Positions 36,703 to 44,468 of a stretch of DNA of 64,000 nt are shown piece by piece. Origin of the DNA: Streptomyces sp. NRRL S-1022 (GTDB taxonomy: Bacteria > Actinomycetota > Actinomycetes > Streptomycetales > Streptomycetaceae). The stretch is taken from contig NZ_JOIU01000019.1 in assembly GCF_000720135.1 (NCBI RefSeq), forward strand, positions 124,001 through 188,000. Reading direction: 5' to 3'. The translations under genes were made by a program, and so were the position numbers. The notes under the pieces are model-generated. The model was given only the letters and a program-made list of their open reading frames with translations. It was not told where the DNA came from and made no database searches. The stretch's first letter is position 1. Every line of letters starts with the position of its first letter.

Positions 36703-37674
36703 ATGCCCGTCACGGTCGTCCGTTTCAACCTCGTCGCTCCCGGCGCCGCTCCCGCCGCCCTCTCCGCCCGTTACCGGGCCGCCCTGGAGATGGCCGCGTA
36801 CGCCGACGACCACGGGATCGCCACCGTGCAGACCGAGGAGCACCACGGCGCGGAGAACAACTGGCTGCCGTCGCCGTTCACCTTCGCGGGCGCGGTGTTC
36901 GGGGCGACCCGCCGGATCGCGGTGACGGTGTCGGCGGTGATCGGCCCGCTGCACGACCCGCTGCGGCTGGCCGAGGACATCGCCGTCCTCGACCTGCTGA
37001 GCGGCGGCCGGCTGGTGACCGTGGCGGGCATCGGCTACCGGCCCGAGGAGTACGGCCTGTTCGGCGTGGACTGGCAGCGCCGGGGCCGGCTCCAGGACGA
37101 GCTGCTGGAGACGCTGCTGGCGGCGTGGACCGGCGAGGAGTTCACCTACCGGGGCCGCAGGGTACGGCTCACCCCGCGCCCGTACACCGATCCGCATCCG
37201 CTGCTGCTGGTCGGCGGTTCCTCGAAGGCCGCCGCCCGCCGGGCCGCCCGGCTGGGCCTGCCGTTCTTCCCGAGCGCGCACCTGCCGGAGCTGGAGGCGT
37301 ACTACAAGGAGCAGCTCACCGCGTACGGCACGGAGGGCTGGACGATGATGCCGGCCGCCGAGACCCCGCTGCTCCACCTCGCCGAGGACCCGGACCGGGC
37401 CTGGGCCGCGTACGGCGGGCACTTCCTGCACGAGGCCCGGACCTACGCCTCCTGGCAGCCGGCCGGTGTCCGCTCGGCGGTGCGGTCCGCCGCCACGACC
37501 GTGGCGGAGCTGCGCGCCGAGGGCGTGTACCGGATCCTCACCCCGGAGCAGTGCGTGGCCCAGGGCCTGGACAGCCTGGTACTGCACCCGCTGGCGGGCG
37601 GGATGCCGGTGGCAGAGGGCTGGCGCAGCCTGAGGCTCTTCGCGGAGCGGGTCCTGCCGGCCCTGTCGGACTGA
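36703..37674 (+). CDS. LLM-class flavin-dependent oxidoreductase
   Basis: A 323-residue luciferase-like TIM-barrel enzyme that would use F420 or FMN. Typical sequence: YADDHGIATVQTEEHHG, PSPFTFAGAVFGATRRIAV, HDPLRLAEDIAVLDLLSGGR, GIGYRPEEYGLFGVDW and LLLVGGSSKAAARRAARLGL. The ATG at 36703 has a very strong GGAGGGGG site that is sequestered in a hairpin. Single gene between the NCS1 permease and the convergent glcP. Substrate unknown. Confidence 0.9.
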   Translation: MPVTVVRFNLVAPGAAPAALSARYRAALEMAAYADDHGIATVQTEEHHGAENNWLPSPFTFAGAVFGATRRIAVTVSAVIGPLHDPLRLAEDIAVLDLLSGGRLVTVAGIGYRPEEYGLFGVDWQRRGRLQDELLETLLAAWTGEEFTYRGRRVRLTPRPYTDPHPLLLVGGSSKAAARRAARLGLPFFPSAHLPELEAYYKEQLTAYGTEGWTMMPAAETPLLHLAEDPDRAWAAYGGHFLHEARTYASWQPAGVRSAVRSAATTVAELRAEGVYRILTPEQCVAQGLDSLVLHPLAGGMPVAEGWRSLRLFAERVLPALSD

Positions 37675-37732
37675 GCCGCGCGTGCGGCGGCCCGGCGCCC
37701 GCCTCCCGCCGCGGGCACCGGGCCGTACGACA

Positions 37733-37775
37733 CCGCCGCCCCCGGTCCGGGCAGTGGCCGGGCCGGGGGCGGCGG
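37733..37775. terminator. bidirectional terminator between LLM gene and glcP
   Basis: A 13-bp perfect stem (ccgccgcccccgg/ccgggggcggcgg) with a 17-base loop lies between the convergent stops at 37674 and 37845. Confidence 0.7.
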
Positions 37776-37844
37776 ACGGTACGAGGAGAGGGGCAGCGGG
37801 GACTTGGCCCTTCTCCCCGAGTGCGGGGGGCCTCGCTACGAGGC

Positions 37845-39260
37845 TCAGCCCATCTCCTCCAGGGACTTGCCCTTCGTCTCCTTGACGAACTTCAGGACGA
37901 ACGGGACGGAGAGCGCGGCGAAGACGGTGTAGATCACGTAGGTGCCGGAGAGGCTCCAGTCGGCCAGCGACGGGAAGCTCGCGGTGATGGCCCAGTTGGC
38001 GATCCACTGCGCGGCGGCGGCCACGCCCAGGGCGGCGGCGCGGAGCCGGTTCGGGAACATCTCGCCGAGCATGACCCAGACGACCACACCCCAGGACAGG
38101 GCGAAGAAGAGGACGAACACGTGGGCGGCGATCAGGGCGGTCCAGCCCTGCGCGCTCGGGAGCTTGCCGCCGACCAGGTCGTAGCTGAACGCCCAGGCCT
38201 CCAGCGCGAGGCCGACGGCCATGCCGACCGAGCCGATGAGCGCGAGCGGCTTGCGGCCGACGCGGTCCACGAAGATCATCGCGATCACGGTGCCGACGAT
38301 GTTGATGATCGACGTGGTGAAGGAGTAGAAGAACGAGTCCGTCGGGTCGACACCGACCGACTGCCACAGCGTCGAGGAGTAGTAGAACGCGACGTTGATG
38401 CCGACGAACTGCTGGAAGACCGACAGGCCGATACCGACCCAGACGATCGGCTTGAAGAAGAAGCCGCCGCCGAGCAGGTCGCGGAAGCTCGACCTGTGCT
38501 CGCTCTTCATGGCGAGCTCGATCTCGCTCACGCGGGCGTCCAGGTCGATGTCACCCTCGACCTCGGCGAGGATCGCCCGGGCGCGGTCCCGCTTGCCGAC
38601 GGAGAGCAGGAAGCGCGGGGACTCGGGGATCGCGAAGGAGAGCAGGCCGTAGAGGACGGCCGGGACGACCATCACACCGAGCATGACCTGCCAGGCCTCC
38701 AGGCCCATCAGCTTGCCGCGCTGGTCGCCGCCGGCGGCGTTGAGCAGGCCCCAGTTGACCAGCTGGGAGATGGCGATGCCGACGACGATCGCGGCCTGCT
38801 GGAAGGAGCCGAGCCGGCCGCGGTAGGCGGGCGGGGCGACCTCGGCGATGTAGGCCGGGCCGATCACGGAGGCCATGCCGATGGCGAAGCCGCCGACGAT
38901 GCGCCAGAAGGCGAGGTCCCACAGCGCGAAGGGCAGTGCGGAGCCGACGGCGCTGATCGTGAAGAGGACGGCGGCGATCTGCATGCACCGGATGCGGCCG
39001 ATGCGGTCGGCGATGCGGCCCGCGGTGGCGGCGCCGATGGCACAGCCGATCAGGGCGATCGCGATGACCTGGGCCAGGGCGGCGGATCCGATGTCGTAAC
39101 GGCCCCGGATGGCCTCGACGGCGCCGTTGATCACGGAGCTGTCGTAGCCGAAGAGGAAACCGCCCATGGCGGCGGCCGCTGCGATGAAGATGACGTGCCC
39201 GAGATGTTCGGGGTGAGCCGTCCTGGCTCCTGGCTGAGGTGCCTGCGCTGTGCTGGTCAC
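37845..39260 (-). CDS. glcP: glucose permease GlcP, MFS sugar transporter
   Basis: A 471-residue major-facilitator proton symporter matching GlcP, the main glucose uptake system of S. coelicolor. Seen: AAAAAMGGFLFGYDSSVING, GRIADRIGRIRCMQ (loop 2-3 signature), PESPRFLLSVGKRDRARAIL, QQFVGINVAFYYSS, DRVGRKPLALIGS, ending PFVLKFVKETKGKSLEEMG. The GTG at 39260 has GAGGAG nine bases upstream. The promoter carries a palindrome at the predicted transcription start. Confidence 0.94.
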   Translation of the reverse strand: MTSTAQAPQPGARTAHPEHLGHVIFIAAAAAMGGFLFGYDSSVINGAVEAIRGRYDIGSAALAQVIAIALIGCAIGAATAGRIADRIGRIRCMQIAAVLFTISAVGSALPFALWDLAFWRIVGGFAIGMASVIGPAYIAEVAPPAYRGRLGSFQQAAIVVGIAISQLVNWGLLNAAGGDQRGKLMGLEAWQVMLGVMVVPAVLYGLLSFAIPESPRFLLSVGKRDRARAILAEVEGDIDLDARVSEIELAMKSEHRSSFRDLLGGGFFFKPIVWVGIGLSVFQQFVGINVAFYYSSTLWQSVGVDPTDSFFYSFTTSIINIVGTVIAMIFVDRVGRKPLALIGSVGMAVGLALEAWAFSYDLVGGKLPSAQGWTALIAAHVFVLFFALSWGVVVWVMLGEMFPNRLRAAALGVAAAAQWIANWAITASFPSLADWSLSGTYVIYTVFAALSVPFVLKFVKETKGKSLEEMG

Positions 39261-39308
39261 GTGTTTCTCCTCGGGCCACGGCAACGCTGCCGTGTGGGGT
39301 GAGCCCTC

Positions 39309-39326
39309 TCAGGTGGTGACACCTGA
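39309..39326 (-). other. hairpin in the glcP leader
   Basis: A 7-bp perfect inverted repeat (tcaggtg/cacctga) with loop gtga, about 50 bases upstream of the GTG and downstream of the predicted start of transcription. Confidence 0.4.
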
Positions 39327-39334
39327 AGGTAAAA

Positions 39335-39344
39335 GCAACGTTGC
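39335..39344. promoter_or_regulatory. palindromic operator at the glcP promoter
   Basis: GCAACGTTGC, a perfect 10-bp palindrome with a central CG, as in LacI-family operators. It covers the predicted transcription start. Confidence 0.5.
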
Positions 39345-39346
39345 AG

Positions 39347-39374
39347 AGACTATGCCTTCAAGTTTCGAAGTCAA
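39347..39374 (-). promoter_or_regulatory. predicted glcP promoter
   Basis: On the minus strand TTGACT (39374-39369), 16 bases, then TAGTCT (39352-39347): a good match to the housekeeping sigma consensus in an unusually AT-rich stretch. Confidence 0.55.
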
Positions 39375-39439
39375 TAGTTCAATGACTGTGAGCTTTGAGA
39401 TATGCCCGAGAGGGTTGTGTTCACTTCTTGAACAGACAG

Positions 39440-42400
39440 TTACCGCAGACGCTGGGAGATGACCTTCGACACACCGTCACCCTGCATGGATACGCCGTAG
39501 AGCGCGTCGGCGACCTCCATCGTGCGCTTCTGGTGCGTGATCACGATCAGCTGGGAGGCCTCCTGCAGCTCCTGCATGATCCGGATCAGCCGCTGCAGGT
39601 TGGTGTCGTCCAGCGCCGCCTCGACCTCGTCCATGACGTAGAACGGGCTCGGCCGGGCCTTGAAGATCGACACCAGCAGCGCGACGGCCGTCAGCGAGCG
39701 CTCGCCGCCCGAGAGCAGGGAGAGCCGCTTGACCTTCTTGCCCGGCGGCCGCGCCTCGACGTCCACGCCCGTGGTGAGCATGTTGCCGGGGTCGGTCAGC
39801 ACCAGGCGGCCCTCACCGCCCGGGAACAGCCGGCTGAAGACGCCCTCGAACTCGCGGGCGGTGTCCCGGTAGGCCTCCGTGAACACCTGCTCGACGCGCT
39901 CGTCGACCTCCTTGACCACCTGGAGCAGGTCCGCGCGGGTCTTCTTCAGGTCCTCCAGCTGCTCGCTCAGGAACTTGTGCCGCTCCTCCAGCGCCGCGAA
40001 CTCCTCCAGCGCCAGCGGGTTGACCTTGCCCAGCTGCTGGTACGCCCGCTCGGCCGCCTTGAGCCGTTTCTCCTGCTCGGCGCGGACGAAGGGACGCGGC
40101 TGGTTCCGCGGGTGCTCGGGGTCCTCGGGCAGCTGCTCGCCGTCGGCGGGGGGCGCGGGCGGCACGAGCTGGTACGGGCCGTACTCCGCCACCAGTCCCT
40201 CCGGTTCGACACCCAGCTCCTCCAGCGCCCTGGTCTCCAGCTGCTCTATGCGCAGCCGCTTCTCCGCACCGAGTACCTCGCCCCGGTGAACCGAATCCGT
40301 CAACTTGTCGAGTTCGGCCTTCAGTTCACGGCCCGCCGTCCGGGCGGCGGCCAGTTCCTGCTCGCCGCGGGCCTTGGCGGCCTCGGCGGCGGAGCGCTCC
40401 TGACCGGCGCGGGCGAGGGACACCTCGACGTGCGCGAGCAGCTGCCGGGCGCCGGAGGCGACGGCCTCGGCGACCGCCGCCTCGTGGCGCAGCCGGGCCC
40501 GCCGCTGCTCGGCACGCGCGCGTGCCTCGCGCTCCGCGCGGGCCGCCCGGTCCAGCGCGTCGGCGCGGCCGGCGAGCCCCTTGACCCGCTCCTCGTGCGT
40601 ACGGACCTGGAGGCGGGCCTCCATCTCGGTCTGCCGGGCGTTGGCGCCGTCGGCGGCGAGCCGGTCCCGCACCGAGGTGTCCGGCTCCTCCTCCACCGGC
40701 ATCTCCTCGGCGACGGCCAGCCGCTCGGCCAGCTCCTCGGCCTCCTGCACGGCCTTCTCCAGCGCCTCCTGCGCACGGGCCGCCGCCGCGGCAGACCGCT
40801 CGGCCTCGCCGGCGGCACCCCGCGCCTGCCCGGCCAGCCGGCCGAGCTGCTGGGCCACGGCCGACTTCTCCCGGTCGGCGGCCCGCCGGCGCTCCGCGAG
40901 CTCTTCCACGAGGGCCGCGGCCCCTTCGCGCTGCCCGGCCGCGGTCCGCTGCGCTTCGGCCAGCTCCCGGCAGCGCACCTCCAGCTCGGCCAGCTCGGCG
41001 GCGGCCTCGTCCACGGAGGCCTGCACCTCCAGCAGGCTGGGGGCGCCGGCGGAGCCGCCGTGCGCGAAGTGGCCGCCGAGGAGGTCGCCCTCGGCGGTCA
41101 CGGCGGTCAGCTCCGGGTGGGCGTAGACCAGGGCCTCGGCGTCGTCCAGGGTGCCCACCACGACGATGCCGCGCAGCAGCCTGCGTACGGCGGGCATGAG
41201 GTCGGCGGGGCCGCGGACGAGGTCGGCGGCGTACCGGGAGGCGGCGGGCGGCCGGCTGTCCTCGGGCGGTCGGCTGTCTGCGGGCGGTCGGCTGTCTGCG
41301 GGCGGTCGGTTGTCCGCGGGCGCGTCGTGGCTGATCGCGCCGTACCCCGCGCCCCTGCCGGGCGTCCGGCCGTCGCCGTCGGCTGACCCTCCGCCGTGGT
41401 TGCTCGCGCCGTACCCCGCGCCGCTGCGGGGTGCTTCCTCCGGGGTGCCCGACAGGAGGAGGGTCGCTCTGCCTCCGTCCTGTTTGCGCAGGAGGGTGAT
41501 CGCCTCGGCCGCTGCCGCGGGGGTGGTCACGGCGATCGCGTCCGCGGCCGTGCCGAGGGCCGCGGCCAGGGGGATCTCGTAGCCCGGGGTGATGCTCAGC
41601 AGCTCGGCCGCCGGTCCCAGGATCCCGGTGAGCCGGTCGCGGGCGCCCAGCAGTATGCCGGTGCCGTCCTTGCGCCGGAGGCCCAGGGCCAGCGCCTCGT
41701 GGCGGGCCTGGGTCGCGGCGCGCCGGCGTTCGGCCGCGGTGACCGCCTCGCGGGCCGCGCTCATGGCGGTGTCGGCCTCGGCGAGCTGCCGTTTCGCGCG
41801 CTCATGCTGCTCGGCCAGGTCGGCGTCGCCGGCGTCGAGGCCGTCGACCTCGGTCTGCAGGGTCTCGTACTCCTCCTGGGCGCGCACCGCGCGTTCCTGT
41901 GCCTCGTCGCGGGCCGTGGCCAGCCGGTCGATCTCGGCCTGGGCGGAGGCGGCGCGCGAGCGGGCCGCGTTGACCTGCCCGGAGAGGCGGGCCAGCCCTT
42001 CGCGGCGGTCAGCGATGGCGCGGGCGACGTCCCTGAGCCGGCGCTCCTCGACCGCCAGCTCGCGCTCCAGTTCGGCGCGGTGGGCGACGGTGTCGTCCAG
42101 CGCGTGCTGGGCCGCTTCCAGGGCGGCCTCCAGCTCGGCCTCCTGTTCACGGACGCGGGCGGCCTCGCGCTCCAGGTCCTCCGGGTCGCGGCCGCGCCGT
42201 TCCTCGGGCGGGGCGGAGGTGGCGCTCTTGACCCGGGCGTCGGCCAGCGAGACGGTGCCGCGCACCCGCTCGGCCAGCTGGGACAGCTCGTACCAGGTCT
42301 GCTGGGCGCGCTGGAGGCGCGGGGTGAGCCGGCGGACCTCGTCCTCCAGCAGGGACTCGCGGTGCAGGGCGTTCTTCAGCTCCTGCTCGGCGGTCTCCTT

Positions 42401-43162
42401 GCGCTCCTTCAGGGCGGCCTCGTCGGCGATCTCGGCCCGGAGGGCTTCGCGCAGCCGGACGAGGTCGTCGGCGAGGAGGCGCAGGCGGGCGTCGCGGAGG
42501 TCGGCCTGGATGACGGCGGCCCGGCGGGCCACCGCCGCCTGGCGGCCCAGGGGCTTGAGCTGGCGGCGCAGCTCGTCGGTGAGGTCCTGGACGCGCGCGA
42601 GGTTGGCCTGCATCGCGTCCAGTTTCCGCAGCGCCTTCTCCTTGCGCTTGCGGTGCTTGAGAACGCCGGCCGCCTCCTCGATGAAGGCGCGGCGGCCCAT
42701 GGGGTCGGCGTGCAGGACGGAGTCGAGCTGGCCCTGGCCGACGATGACATGCATCTCGCGGCCGATGCCGGAGTCGGAGAGGAGTTCCTGGATGTCGAGG
42801 AGGCGGCAGGTGTCGCCGTTGATCTGGTACTCGCTGCCGCCGTTGCGGAACATGATCCGCGTGATGGTGACCTCGGCGTACTCGATGGGCAGCGCCCCGT
42901 CGGAGTTGTCGATGGTCAGGGACACCTCGGCGCGGCCCAGCGGCGGGCGGCCGGTGGTGCCGGCGAAGATGACGTCCTCCATCTTGCCGCCGCGCAGCGA
43001 CTTGGCGCCCTGCTCGCCCATGACCCAGCTGAGCGCGTCCACGACGTTGGACTTGCCCGAGCCGTTCGGTCCGACGACACATGTGATCCCTGGTTCGAAC
43101 CGGAGCGTGGTCGCCGAGGCGAACGACTTGAAGCCGCGGAGGGTCAGGGCCTTGAGGTGCAC
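39440..43162 (-). CDS. smc: chromosome segregation protein SMC with hinge insertion
   Basis: A 1240-residue condensin ATPase that compacts and segregates chromosomes with ScpA/ScpB. Walker A GPNGSGKS is near residue 32; the C-terminal head has LSLLSGGERSLTAVALL and Walker B in FYVMDEVEAALDD. Long Ala/Glu/Arg-rich coiled coils surround a hinge at about 505-690. Within the hinge, after GRATLLLSG, roughly 60 extra residues appear: two GAGYGA-type decapeptides and four PPADSR-like hexapeptides, encoded by DNA repeats. The GTG at 43162 starts MHLKALTLRGFKSFASATTL. Longer than the about 1190 residues I recall for other Streptomyces SMCs. Confidence 0.96.
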   Translation of the reverse strand: MHLKALTLRGFKSFASATTLRFEPGITCVVGPNGSGKSNVVDALSWVMGEQGAKSLRGGKMEDVIFAGTTGRPPLGRAEVSLTIDNSDGALPIEYAEVTITRIMFRNGGSEYQINGDTCRLLDIQELLSDSGIGREMHVIVGQGQLDSVLHADPMGRRAFIEEAAGVLKHRKRKEKALRKLDAMQANLARVQDLTDELRRQLKPLGRQAAVARRAAVIQADLRDARLRLLADDLVRLREALRAEIADEAALKERKETAEQELKNALHRESLLEDEVRRLTPRLQRAQQTWYELSQLAERVRGTVSLADARVKSATSAPPEERRGRDPEDLEREAARVREQEAELEAALEAAQHALDDTVAHRAELERELAVEERRLRDVARAIADRREGLARLSGQVNAARSRAASAQAEIDRLATARDEAQERAVRAQEEYETLQTEVDGLDAGDADLAEQHERAKRQLAEADTAMSAAREAVTAAERRRAATQARHEALALGLRRKDGTGILLGARDRLTGILGPAAELLSITPGYEIPLAAALGTAADAIAVTTPAAAAEAITLLRKQDGGRATLLLSGTPEEAPRSGAGYGASNHGGGSADGDGRTPGRGAGYGAISHDAPADNRPPADSRPPADSRPPEDSRPPAASRYAADLVRGPADLMPAVRRLLRGIVVVGTLDDAEALVYAHPELTAVTAEGDLLGGHFAHGGSAGAPSLLEVQASVDEAAAELAELEVRCRELAEAQRTAAGQREGAAALVEELAERRRAADREKSAVAQQLGRLAGQARGAAGEAERSAAAAARAQEALEKAVQEAEELAERLAVAEEMPVEEEPDTSVRDRLAADGANARQTEMEARLQVRTHEERVKGLAGRADALDRAARAEREARARAEQRRARLRHEAAVAEAVASGARQLLAHVEVSLARAGQERSAAEAAKARGEQELAAARTAGRELKAELDKLTDSVHRGEVLGAEKRLRIEQLETRALEELGVEPEGLVAEYGPYQLVPPAPPADGEQLPEDPEHPRNQPRPFVRAEQEKRLKAAERAYQQLGKVNPLALEEFAALEERHKFLSEQLEDLKKTRADLLQVVKEVDERVEQVFTEAYRDTAREFEGVFSRLFPGGEGRLVLTDPGNMLTTGVDVEARPPGKKVKRLSLLSGGERSLTAVALLVSIFKARPSPFYVMDEVEAALDDTNLQRLIRIMQELQEASQLIVITHQKRTMEVADALYGVSMQGDGVSKVISQRLR
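41245..41316. repeat. 18-bp tandem repeat inside smc hinge
   Basis: Four consecutive copies of an 18-bp unit (cgggcggtcggctgtctg and variants) starting at 41245, 41263, 41281 and 41299. They encode tandem SRPPAD-like hexapeptides in the SMC hinge. Confidence 0.9.
41327..41434. repeat. two copies of a REP-like element inside smc hinge
   Basis: Copies at 41327-41361 and 41396-41434 share the core cgcgccgtaccccgcgcc with matching flanks (gtgg before, ctgc-ggg after), 69 bases apart. The core resembles the short repeat often seen between Streptomyces genes (a version with cagttccccgcgcccct), from memory. Confidence 0.75.
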
Positions 43163-43289
43163 GCCGCTGGACTCTACCCGCCGCCGCTATCTCACTCCAT
43201 TAACCCTCGCAACCCCCGCGGTTTCGTCATTGAACATGCAGGGCACACCAGACGTTGAAGAGGGTGAAAGGATGCGGGGGGAAAGAAAG

Positions 43290-43311
43290 AAGGGACGCCG
43301 AAGCGTCCCTT
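43290..43311 (-). terminator. UUCG-loop terminator after the coiled-coil gene
   Basis: On the minus strand a 9-bp perfect stem (aagggacgc/gcgtccctt) is closed by TTCG and followed by CTTTCTTT, a classic intrinsic terminator about 100 bases past the stop at 43408. Confidence 0.85.
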
Positions 43312-43407
43312 GCAGACTCTGACGACTGGGTTTCAGTCGTCCGATCAACTGAGCGGTTGATACGGGCACAGATCGCTGTGACTGCTGTTGTGGAGCTTTG
43401 CAGCGAA

Positions 43408-43611
43408 TCAGGTGAGCGCAGGCTCCGCCTGGTGTGCGTCGATGCTCTCCATGATCCTGTCCTGAGAGGCGGCAGCCGTCAGCGCTTCGTTCTCCGCCTG
43501 GATCCGACCAAGCTCGGACTCCAGGTCCTGCACGCGCTGCTGCAGCCGTCGCATCTCGGCGAGGAGTCGAGGGTCGGAGCCGCCGACGTAACCGAGAAGC
43601 GCCTTTGCCAT
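43408..43611 (-). CDS. small coiled-coil protein
   Basis: A 67-residue protein starting MAKALLGYVGGSDPRLLAEM, followed by a heptad-rich coiled coil (RRLQQRVQDLESELGRIQAE) and an acidic tail ending AEPALT. The ATG at 43611 has GGAGGA nine bases upstream, and a clear terminator follows, so it is an independently transcribed gene. I recall it as conserved in Streptomyces without known function. It sits between acyP and smc on the same strand. Confidence 0.8.
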   Translation of the reverse strand: MAKALLGYVGGSDPRLLAEMRRLQQRVQDLESELGRIQAENEALTAAASQDRIMESIDAHQAEPALT

Positions 43612-43990
43612 GATGGATGGTCCTCCACACTGAGTGACCGACCGATGCGGTTGGGTCGTGAGGGATTCGCACCCGCGGTGCTTGGCACATCCGGGTGTTG
43701 CTCTGCTGTTGTTCCATGCCAAACAGCTAAGGTGCGCGGGGCTTTCAGCGTCTCACCAAAAAGTTTGACGGTCAACACGATCACGCCCTGTATTGGGGGG
43801 CGAACCGGGGTGCGCGGCCGGAAGAACGGCGGCGCTGCGACTCCTCCGGGCCCTCAGGGCGTGGCGACCAGCAGTACCAGCGGAGCCTGCCATGCCCCGC
43901 CTCTGTTGGCAACCACCAGGGCGTTTCCGTTTCCGCACATGCCCCCGGCAGCTTGCCGCGGGCCCGGACGCGGGCCCGTGCGGCCCCGGC
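43612..43990. other. intergenic region between acyP and coiled-coil gene
   Basis: These 379 bases hold an 11-bp palindrome ttgac-g-gtcaa (43765-43775) in an AT-richer stretch that could belong to the promoter of the coiled-coil gene, and GC-rich palindromic cgggcccg copies (around 43959-43978) just after acyP that may end its transcript. No gene seen. Confidence 0.45.
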
Positions 43991-44272
43991 TCAGCGGACG
44001 GCGAAGCCGTCGTAACCGCCACGGGGTGTGTCCCAGATCTCGGTGACGCCGTCCACGCGCCCGGGCGTGTCGCTGCCCTGGAGCCAGTCCAGCAAGCCCT
44101 CGCAGCCCTCCCGCGCGCCCTCCGCGACCACCTGGACCCGGCCGTCGGCCAAATTGAGAGCAAAGCCACTCAGCCCGCCGATCTCCAGCGCCTTGGCACG
44201 CGTGAACCAGCGGAAACCCACGCCCTGCACGTGTCCACGGACCCAGGCGACCAGTCGTACTTCCTCGCTCAT
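43991..44272 (-). CDS. acyP: acylphosphatase
   Basis: A 93-residue enzyme that hydrolyses acyl phosphates. The catalytic Arg is in [18 protein letters not shown] and the catalytic Asn in [19 protein letters not shown], both in the expected positions of the ferredoxin-like fold. Single gene, start ATG at 44272. In Streptomyces it commonly precedes smc. Confidence 0.95.
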   Translation of the reverse strand: MSEEVRLVAWVRGHVQGVGFRWFTRAKALEIGGLSGFALNLADGRVQVVAEGAREGCEGLLDWLQGSDTPGRVDGVTEIWDTPRGGYDGFAVR

Positions 44273-44362
44273 GGGTGCAACCTAACCGGCCGGTGTCGCT
44301 CGGGACACATCGCCCCGCGACGCCATGGGGTACCGTCCGGACGCACTGAATTGCATATGAAA

Positions 44363-44380
44363 CTCACTCGATCGAGTGAG
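44363..44380. promoter_or_regulatory. 18-bp perfect palindrome upstream of the CAP gene
   Basis: CTCACTCGATCGAGTGAG is perfectly self-complementary over 18 bases, 88 bases before the CAP start and between it and the divergent acyP. It is likely an operator for an unknown regulator. Confidence 0.6.
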
Positions 44381-44468
44381 CCGGGCCGGCCCGAGGGAGT
44401 CACTCAGCAGCGAGTCGCTCGCCCTGCGGCACCGGCTCGACCGCGAGCACGAGGAAGAGGGCAAGGAC

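Noticed and set aside
41245..41434. Possible CRISPR-like array in smc
   Set aside because: The repeats are contiguous 18-bp units or two 35-bp copies inside a reading frame in phase; there are no unique spacers of regular length and no cas genes.
43753..44169. Minus-strand frame overlapping acyP and its downstream gap
   Set aside because: It reads acyP in the wrong frame; the acylphosphatase frame has the catalytic Arg and Asn.
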